A program made the position numbers and the translations under genes. A model generated the notes under the pieces. That model did no database searches. It was not told the origin of the DNA and saw only the letters and a program-made list of their open reading frames with translations. From Plantactinospora sp040120695 (GTDB lineage Bacteria; Actinomycetota; Actinomycetes; Mycobacteriales; Micromonosporaceae): a stretch of 64,000 bases of DNA. Positions within the stretch are counted from its first letter, which is position 1. The number at the start of each line of letters is the position of its first letter. Shown piece by piece: positions 59,025 through 64,000 of the stretch. The stretch spans positions 1-64,000 of the forward strand of contig NZ_JBEEAC010000016.1 in the NCBI RefSeq assembly GCF_040120695.1. The letters are read 5' to 3'.

Positions 59025-59061
59025 CTAAAACAATGTTCTAGAGTCTAGAACAACGTTCTAG
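59025..59061. promoter_or_regulatory. Two TetR-type operators between the ABC-F and tetR genes
   Basis: CTAAAACAATGTTCTAG (59025-59041) and CTAGAACAACGTTCTAG (59045-59061) are two copies of one 17-bp palindrome; the second is perfect around an AAC centre. Their centres are 20 bp apart, two helical turns. TAGACT at 59078-59083 ends 7 nt before the tetR ATG. Confidence 0.82.
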
Positions 59062-59090
59062 AGCCGGAACGGTGGACTAGACTCCCGGAC

Positions 59091-59753
59091 ATGACAGGTG
59101 TCTGGCTGCGGCCTCCCCGCTCCCCGGGCCGCAGTGGGCCGCCGCTGCGCCGGGACCGGATCGTCGCGGCGGCGGTCGAACTGCTCGACCGGGAAGGCGT
59201 CGCCGGGCTCACCATGCGTCGGCTGGCCGAACGGCTGGGCGCCGGGTCGACCACGCTCTACTGGCACGTGACCAACAAGGACGACGTACTCGACCTGGCG
59301 CTGGACCAGATCTTCGGTGAGGTGGTCCTGCCCGCGTCGCCCAGCGGGGACTGGCGGACCGACGCCGAGACGCTGCTGCTCGGCTGGCGGGCGGCGATGC
59401 TCCGGCACCCGTGGTCGGCGGCGCTGGTCGGCCGGCCGCTGATCGGGCCGAACGTACTGGCCCGGACCGAGTTCCTCCAGTCCGCACTGCGCCGGGCCGG
59501 GCTGGTGGAACCGGACCTGACCGCCGCCACGCACGCGCTGGCCAACTATGTCATCGGCGCCGCCGTCACGCTCTCGTCGTGGCAGCGGCTCGACGATCCC
59601 GAGTCGCGGCAGGCCGCCCGGCAGCACCTCGCTGCCCAGCGGGAGCGCTATCCCACCCTGGTCGAGACCGGACACCTGGACGACCGGGACGAGGACGACA
59701 CCTTCCGGCGCGGGCTGGCCTACCTGCTCGACGGCCTGCCCACCGATCGGTGA
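59091..59753 (+). CDS. TetR-family regulator
   Basis: A 220-residue regulator. The helix-turn-helix spans RIVAAAVELLDREGVAGLTMRRLAERLGAGSTTLYWHV. The C-terminal domain (LGWRAAMLRHPWSAALVG and the rest) is the TetR_C type that binds a small drug-like ligand. It is probably leaderless (TAGACT box). It likely represses itself and the divergent ABC-F gene through the two operators. Confidence 0.9.
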   Translation: MTGVWLRPPRSPGRSGPPLRRDRIVAAAVELLDREGVAGLTMRRLAERLGAGSTTLYWHVTNKDDVLDLALDQIFGEVVLPASPSGDWRTDAETLLLGWRAAMLRHPWSAALVGRPLIGPNVLARTEFLQSALRRAGLVEPDLTAATHALANYVIGAAVTLSSWQRLDDPESRQAARQHLAAQRERYPTLVETGHLDDRDEDDTFRRGLAYLLDGLPTDR

Positions 59754-59789
59754 ACGTCCGCTCGGCACTTTCCGGCCGGTGGTTTCGGG

Positions 59790-60722
59790 TCAGCGGGCGG
59801 CGGTGGCCGCCGCCGGCTCCGGGGTGGCGGCGAGCAGCGCGGCACGGGACCGCCGGACGTTGCGGATCCCGTCCACCGTGAAGACCACCAGAGCCAGCCA
59901 GACCAGCGCGAATCCGGCCAGCCTGGCCGGTGGCATCGGCTCGTGGAAGACGAGTACCCCGAAACCGAGCTGAAGGATCGGCGCCAGGTACTGCAACATG
60001 CCGAGCGCGGTCAGCGGGAGCCGGTTCGCCGCACCCGCGAACATCAGCAGCGGGGTGGCGGTGGCGGCGCCGGCCAGCATCAGCAGGGCGGTGTGCCCGG
60101 CGGAGACCTGACCGAAGCTGGACTCGGAATGCCAGGTGAGCCAGCCCAGGTAGCCGATTGCCGGGAGGGTGAGCGCCGCCGACTCGATGAACATGCCCTC
60201 GGCGGCGGGCAGCCCGAGCCGCTTCTTCACCAGGCTGTACCCGCCGAAGCTCGCCGCCAGGGTGAGCGCGAGGTACGGCAGCCGGCCGTAGTCGACGGTC
60301 AGCACCGCGACCGCGAGCCCGCCGATGCCGAGCGCGACCCACTGGCCGGGCCGCAGCCGCTCCCGCAGCACGGCGACCCCGAGCAGGACGACGACGAGCG
60401 GGTTGATGAAGTAGCCCAGCGCGGTCTCGACGACCCGTTCGGAGTTGACGCCGTAGATGTAGGTGCCCCAGTTGACGGCGATCAGCGCGGCGGCGAGCCC
60501 GATCCCGGCGAGCTTGGCCGGTCGGTGCCGCAGCTCGCGCAGGAAGCCCCAGTTGCGGGCCACCGCGAGTAGCAGCGCGACGAAGACCACCGACCAGACC
60601 ACCCGGTGGGCCAGGATCTCGATCGGCCCGGCCGGCTCCAGCAGCCGGATGTAGAGCGGAAAGAAACCCCACAGCGTGTACGCGCCGAGGCCGTAGAGGT
60701 ATCCGCGCCGGGCCTGGCTCAT
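59790..60722 (-). CDS. rarD: RarD-like EamA permease
   Basis: A 310-residue protein with ten membrane helices in two EamA repeats. The start GYLYGLGAYTLWGFFPLYIRLL and the later NWGTYIYGVNSERVVETALGYFINPL are RarD-type. RarD proteins transport small metabolites or confer chloramphenicol sensitivity effects; the substrate here is unknown. I chose the ATG at 60722 because the RarD N-terminus begins there; upstream open sequence is Pro/Ala-rich filler. Confidence 0.87.
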   Translation of the reverse strand: MSQARRGYLYGLGAYTLWGFFPLYIRLLEPAGPIEILAHRVVWSVVFVALLLAVARNWGFLRELRHRPAKLAGIGLAAALIAVNWGTYIYGVNSERVVETALGYFINPLVVVLLGVAVLRERLRPGQWVALGIGGLAVAVLTVDYGRLPYLALTLAASFGGYSLVKKRLGLPAAEGMFIESAALTLPAIGYLGWLTWHSESSFGQVSAGHTALLMLAGAATATPLLMFAGAANRLPLTALGMLQYLAPILQLGFGVLVFHEPMPPARLAGFALVWLALVVFTVDGIRNVRRSRAALLAATPEPAAATAAR

Positions 60723-60774
60723 TGCCCCACCGTAAGGGGCGAGACCGGCCTGGAGTCCTTTCCAGTGGGCGGTG

Positions 60775-61314
60775 TCACCCGTTCGATCCCGTCCCGCCGC
60801 CGACGGTGGCGGCGGCACCGGCGCCACCGTCGGCGCCGCTGGCCGTCCGGCCGCCGGCACCGTTCGCGTCGGCCGGCACCGGCCGCAACATCAGTTCCAT
60901 CCACCGGCCGGGGTTGGCCAGCGGGGCGAAGCCGACCTCGGCGTAGACCCCGTGCGCGTCCAGGGTGGTGAGCAGGATCCGGCGTAGGCCCCGCCGGTCG
61001 AGATCCTCCCGCACGGTACGCACGATCCAACGGCCCAGCCCCCGGCCCCGGGCAGCCGGGTCGACGTAGACGTCGCAGAGCCAGCCGAAGGTGGCCCCGT
61101 CGGTCACCACCCGGGCGAACGCCACCTGGCGGCGGTCGTCCGGGGCGTACACCCCGTAGACGGTCGAGCCCTCGATCGCCCGGAGCAGTACGTCACGGGG
61201 CCGGCCGAGTGCCCAGTAGGCGTCGGTGGAGAGCCAGTGGTGCACCCGGTCGACATCCACCCGCCCGGGATCGGTGGAGAGTTCGTACCCGTCTTCTCGT
61301 GTCACGGTCAGCAC
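60775..61314 (-). CDS. GNAT-family N-acetyltransferase
   Basis: A 179-residue acetyltransferase. Motif A, VYVDPAARGRGLGRWIVRTV, lies near residue 85 with the RGxGxG acetyl-CoA loop, and LLTTLDAHGVYAEVGFAPL near 115 is motif B. The last 35 residues are a Gly/Ala/Thr-rich tail. The acceptor is unknown. The ATG at 61314 may be replaced by GTG 61305. Confidence 0.85.
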   Translation of the reverse strand: MLTVTREDGYELSTDPGRVDVDRVHHWLSTDAYWALGRPRDVLLRAIEGSTVYGVYAPDDRRQVAFARVVTDGATFGWLCDVYVDPAARGRGLGRWIVRTVREDLDRRGLRRILLTTLDAHGVYAEVGFAPLANPGRWMELMLRPVPADANGAGGRTASGADGGAGAAATVGGGTGSNG

Positions 61315-61395
61315 ACCGCGACGCTATCCCCGACCCGGCCGGCCGCCCCGGACCAATTCCCGACCTGTGGTCGGCGTCGCCCCGGGGCGGAAGGT

Positions 61396-61782
61396 TCAGT
61401 CCCGGTCCATCAGCATGCCGAACAGCCAGGTGACCAGGCTCACGAAGAGGGCGCCGAGTACCGCCGCCGGCCAGAACCCGTCGACCTCGAACGGCAGGCC
61501 GAGCCCGCCCGCGATGGCGCTGGTGAGCAGGAACAGCAGCGCGTTCACCACCAGCGCGATCAGGCCGAGGGTGAGCAGGTAGAGCCCGCAGCCGAGAGTC
61601 TTGATGATCGGTTGGAGGACGCCGTTGACCACCCCGAAGATGATCGCCACCAGGATCAGCGTGCTGACCGCACCGCCGATCGAGTCGGTGTCCAGGGTGA
61701 TCCCCGGGATGATCAGCGTGGCGAGCCAGAAGGCCAGTGCGGTGCCGGCGAGCCGGACGATAAGACCTTTCAGGAAACCCAT
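61396..61782 (-). CDS. Small four-helix membrane protein (mycobacterial holin-like family)
   Basis: A 128-residue protein with four helices, starting MGFLKGLIVRLAGTALAFWL. Blocks such as VVNGVLQPIIKTLGCGLYLLTLGLIALVVNALLFLL match the family named as a mycobacterial four-TM holin, which is common in bacterial chromosomes and not tied to phage. Its role is unknown. I chose ATG 61782; ATG 61800 would add six residues. Confidence 0.8.
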   Translation of the reverse strand: MGFLKGLIVRLAGTALAFWLATLIIPGITLDTDSIGGAVSTLILVAIIFGVVNGVLQPIIKTLGCGLYLLTLGLIALVVNALLFLLTSAIAGGLGLPFEVDGFWPAAVLGALFVSLVTWLFGMLMDRD

Positions 61783-61816
61783 GCCCGCAGATAGTGCCAT
61801 GTGATCGCGGGCGCGA

Positions 61817-63691
61817 CTACCGGGCCGGCGGGCCGATCAGTTGGGCTTCGATCGGAGTGGCCGAGAGCAGCGCCCAACGCAGCACCCGACGGTTGATCAC
61901 CCCGACCATGTCGGCCCGGATCCGGGTCAACCAGTCCGCCGAGTCGCCGAGCCCGAGCGCCACGCCGGCAAGCTGGGCCTCGTGCGACCGGAGCGGCTGC
62001 AACACCACCAGGTCGGCGCGGGAGACCGCGTCGACGTCGACCGGGGCCAGCTCGTCGCGTACCACCAGGCTGGTCTGCCAGCCCGGCCCCGGCTGCGAGT
62101 CGGCGGCGACCGGGCCGACGTCGACCACCACCAGCAGCGGGTGCAGTTGGGTGCCGGGCGGACCGCCGATCGGTCGCCCCGGCGGGATCATCGCGATCGG
62201 CGAGCCCGGCCCGCTGGCCCCGCGGACGAACGGCTCCCAGGCACGCGGCCTGGCGGTCTGCACCACGATCCGGGCGCCGAGCGCCATCGCCCGCAGCGCG
62301 ATGAGTTGCGCGGCGCGTACGCCGCCGATCAGCACCACCCGGGTGGTCTCGGCCCGGAAGAGCCGGGCGACCACCGCCGCGCCGTGCCGGTTGGCGCCGA
62401 GCATCAGCCCGGCCAGGCCGATCGGCAGGTCGAGGGCGTCCACAGAGGAGGCGGGCAGCACGGTGGCCGGCGCCGGGGCGGTCGGGCCGGCACCCAGCAC
62501 CCCCAGCGGCAGCGTGGCGGCGACACCGTCGAGCTGCTCGCCGTCCAGTCGCCGGGCGACGGCGTGCTCGGCGGAGAGCAGCCGGCGCAGCGCCTGGACG
62601 GCGGTGCCGAGCGTCTGCGGGCTGTCGGCGGCCAGCCGTACGGTGACGTCCACCCGGATGCTGTCGGTGCCGCCGCCCGCCCACGGGCCGGCGCTCACCG
62701 AGACCGTGGTGGCGGTCGCCGGCAGCGCCAGCAACCTGGGCACGAAGCGGCGCCCGGTCTCCGTCCGCAGATCCGGCCAGCGGCGCAGCCGGAAGGTGGT
62801 CTGCAACAGCCCGCCCAGGCTGACGCCCTGCCAGTTCTCCCGGGCCGGTTGCGCGCCGTCGTGGTGCACCGTCTCCGCCAGTACGCCGAGCGCGGCGCGT
62901 TCGCCGAGCACCCGGGTCGGCACCGGGGCGAGCCGGCGGCGCACCTTGCGTACGGCGCTGGAGAGGGCCCGGCGCAGGTCCTCCTCGGACCAGCCGTCGG
63001 CGCGCAGCACCCGGACGGCGAGCAGTGCCCGCTCGTGCCCGAGCAGCCGCCCGTCGGTGAGCTGCCGGTACGACGTCGCGGGAGTGCCGCCGCCCGCGCT
63101 CAACGTCGGCGCCGGAGCGCCGGTCAGCACCAGTTGCACCCGCATCGGCGGGGTCTCCGCACTGGCCGCCGGCAGCAGGCCGGCCGGGGAGAGCAGCGAC
63201 TGCGGGCTGTCGGCGAGCATCCCGACCTGGTCACCGAGTTCGAGTACGGCGGTCAGGCCGTAGGCGTCGCTGACCATGCAGGCGGCGTCGCCGGCGAGGT
63301 CGACCGGCAGCACCACCGCCCCGGGGTTGACCAGGTCCAGCAGGGCCTCCGGGGGTGCGGCCTGCGGGAGCGTGCGCTGCCGGGAGGAGTAGCGCATCCC
63401 GATGGCGACCCACTCGAACAGCCAGCGTCGGCGCATCCGGACCCAGGTCAGCAACACCAGGACGATGGCGAGCAGCGCCGCCCCGACGAGTGGCAGCGGG
63501 CCCTGGGTGGCGGCGGCGAGCACGAGCGCCAGCGCCACCTGGAGGGCGACGATCTGTCCCGCCCGTACGCCGAACAGGCCGGACCGGGCCGGGGTCGACG
63601 ATGCCGGCAGCGGAGCCGGTGGCGACCGGTCGATCCGGCTGCTCGGGGTGCCGGTGGGCCGGGTCCGGTTGTCTGCCGCAGTCAGCGTCAC
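61817..63691 (-). CDS. eccE: Type VII secretion protein EccE
   Basis: A 624-residue component of the ESX/type VII secretion machine. Two membrane helices lie near residues 45-90 (IVALQVALALVLAAATQG, ALLAIVLVLLTWVRM), followed by the EccE domain with WVAIGMRYSSRQR. It stabilises the core complex. GTG start at 63691 with GGAGG about 10 nt upstream. It is divergent from eccB across about 100 bp. Confidence 0.87.
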   Translation of the reverse strand: MTLTAADNRTRPTGTPSSRIDRSPPAPLPASSTPARSGLFGVRAGQIVALQVALALVLAAATQGPLPLVGAALLAIVLVLLTWVRMRRRWLFEWVAIGMRYSSRQRTLPQAAPPEALLDLVNPGAVVLPVDLAGDAACMVSDAYGLTAVLELGDQVGMLADSPQSLLSPAGLLPAASAETPPMRVQLVLTGAPAPTLSAGGGTPATSYRQLTDGRLLGHERALLAVRVLRADGWSEEDLRRALSSAVRKVRRRLAPVPTRVLGERAALGVLAETVHHDGAQPARENWQGVSLGGLLQTTFRLRRWPDLRTETGRRFVPRLLALPATATTVSVSAGPWAGGGTDSIRVDVTVRLAADSPQTLGTAVQALRRLLSAEHAVARRLDGEQLDGVAATLPLGVLGAGPTAPAPATVLPASSVDALDLPIGLAGLMLGANRHGAAVVARLFRAETTRVVLIGGVRAAQLIALRAMALGARIVVQTARPRAWEPFVRGASGPGSPIAMIPPGRPIGGPPGTQLHPLLVVVDVGPVAADSQPGPGWQTSLVVRDELAPVDVDAVSRADLVVLQPLRSHEAQLAGVALGLGDSADWLTRIRADMVGVINRRVLRWALLSATPIEAQLIGPPAR

Positions 63692-63792
63692 CGCGATAGC
63701 CTCCCTCCGATGGGTGTCGGCGGTGGGCCCGCCCCCCGCAATTCGCTCAGGGGCCTATCGTATGGGCCGGACCAACCGGAGAGGGGGCCCGC

Positions 63793-64000
63793 ATGCCGTC
63801 GCGGCAGGACCAGTTGCATTCCTACCAGTTCATGGTCCAGCGGGTGGTGGGCGCGCTGGTGATGCGGGAGACCGATCCCGCGCAGTCGCCGTTCCGGCGG
63901 GCGGCCGGCGCCACCCTGGCCAGTGTGCTGATCGCGCTGATCGGCATCGGCGGTTCGGTGGTCTACGGGGTCTTCGTCGGCGGTGGCGCGACCAAGTGGA
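63793..64000 (+). CDS. eccB: Type VII secretion protein EccB (5' part, runs off window)
   Basis: The first 69 codons are visible. The start MPSRQDQLHSYQFMVQRVVGA and then PFRRAAGATLASVLIALIG with a single membrane helix match the EccB N-terminus. EccB is a membrane-anchored core component. GGAGAGGGGG lies before the ATG at 63793. With eccE it marks the beginning of a type VII secretion locus that continues beyond 64000. Confidence 0.9.
   Translation, partial: MPSRQDQLHSYQFMVQRVVGALVMRETDPAQSPFRRAAGATLASVLIALIGIGGSVVYGVFVGGGATKW

Noticed and set aside
61396..61782. Phage holin suggesting a prophage remnant
   Set aside because: The family is widespread in chromosomes and nothing else phage-like is in the window.

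Overview
The window reads as chromosomal DNA from a very GC-rich actinomycete, most likely of the family Micromonosporaceae. The grounds are codon use, many GTG/TTG starts, leaderless promoters with a TANNNT box 6-8 nt before the start codon, futalosine-type menaquinone genes, a full 14-gene nuo operon, XRE/DUF5753 + DUF397 gene pairs and a type VII secretion (Ecc) locus. The family assignment is an inference. I found no rRNA, tRNA, transposase or CRISPR array.

Layout. 1-1.8 kb: the end of a regulator gene entering from the left, overlapping a flavoprotein gene. 1.8-7 kb: recQ (reverse), then a cobalamin riboswitch driving btuF-btuC-btuD-type B12 uptake genes. 7-9.7 kb: a reverse, tightly overlapping ABC-2 exporter operon with its own winged-helix regulator and an operator at the first start codon. 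9.7-15 kb: a Tat-exported serine hydrolase, a HelD-like helicase and a DUF234-type ATPase whose upstream region carries a striking perfect inverted repeat. 15-18 kb: ArsR-type regulator, MFS transporter and mqnA. 17.7-19.7 kb: two tandem class A beta-lactamase-fold proteins. 20-24 kb: paaABCDE for ring epoxidation of phenylacetyl-CoA. 24-26 kb: a small secreted protein and a secreted phospholipase D-like protein.

25.8-30.6 kb is the accessory part, visibly lower in GC. It holds an XRE/DUF5753 regulator with its DUF397 partner and a reverse-strand cassette of an RloA-type ATPase, an RloB-type TOPRIM-like protein and a small ribbon-helix-helix + RAMA protein. I read this as a probable anti-phage system.

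30.7-52.8 kb is a respiratory-quinone and complex I island: mqnC, menG, a geranylgeranyl-reductase-family gene (menJ-like), nuoA to nuoN and a polyprenyl diphosphate synthase. A near-perfect Rex operator lies just ahead of the menJ-like gene. Together these genes make, methylate, reduce and prenylate menaquinone and then use it in NADH oxidation. Four spacers in the nuo operon are bridged exactly by mini-ORFs that overlap the stop before and the start after.

52.8-64 kb holds an MFS transporter, an IclR regulator, an ECF sigma/anti-sigma pair, a DoxX-like membrane protein preceded by two DosR-like boxes, an ABC-F ATPase and TetR pair sharing two operators, a RarD-type permease, a GNAT acetyltransferase, a small four-helix membrane protein, and the start of a divergent type VII secretion locus (eccE, eccB).
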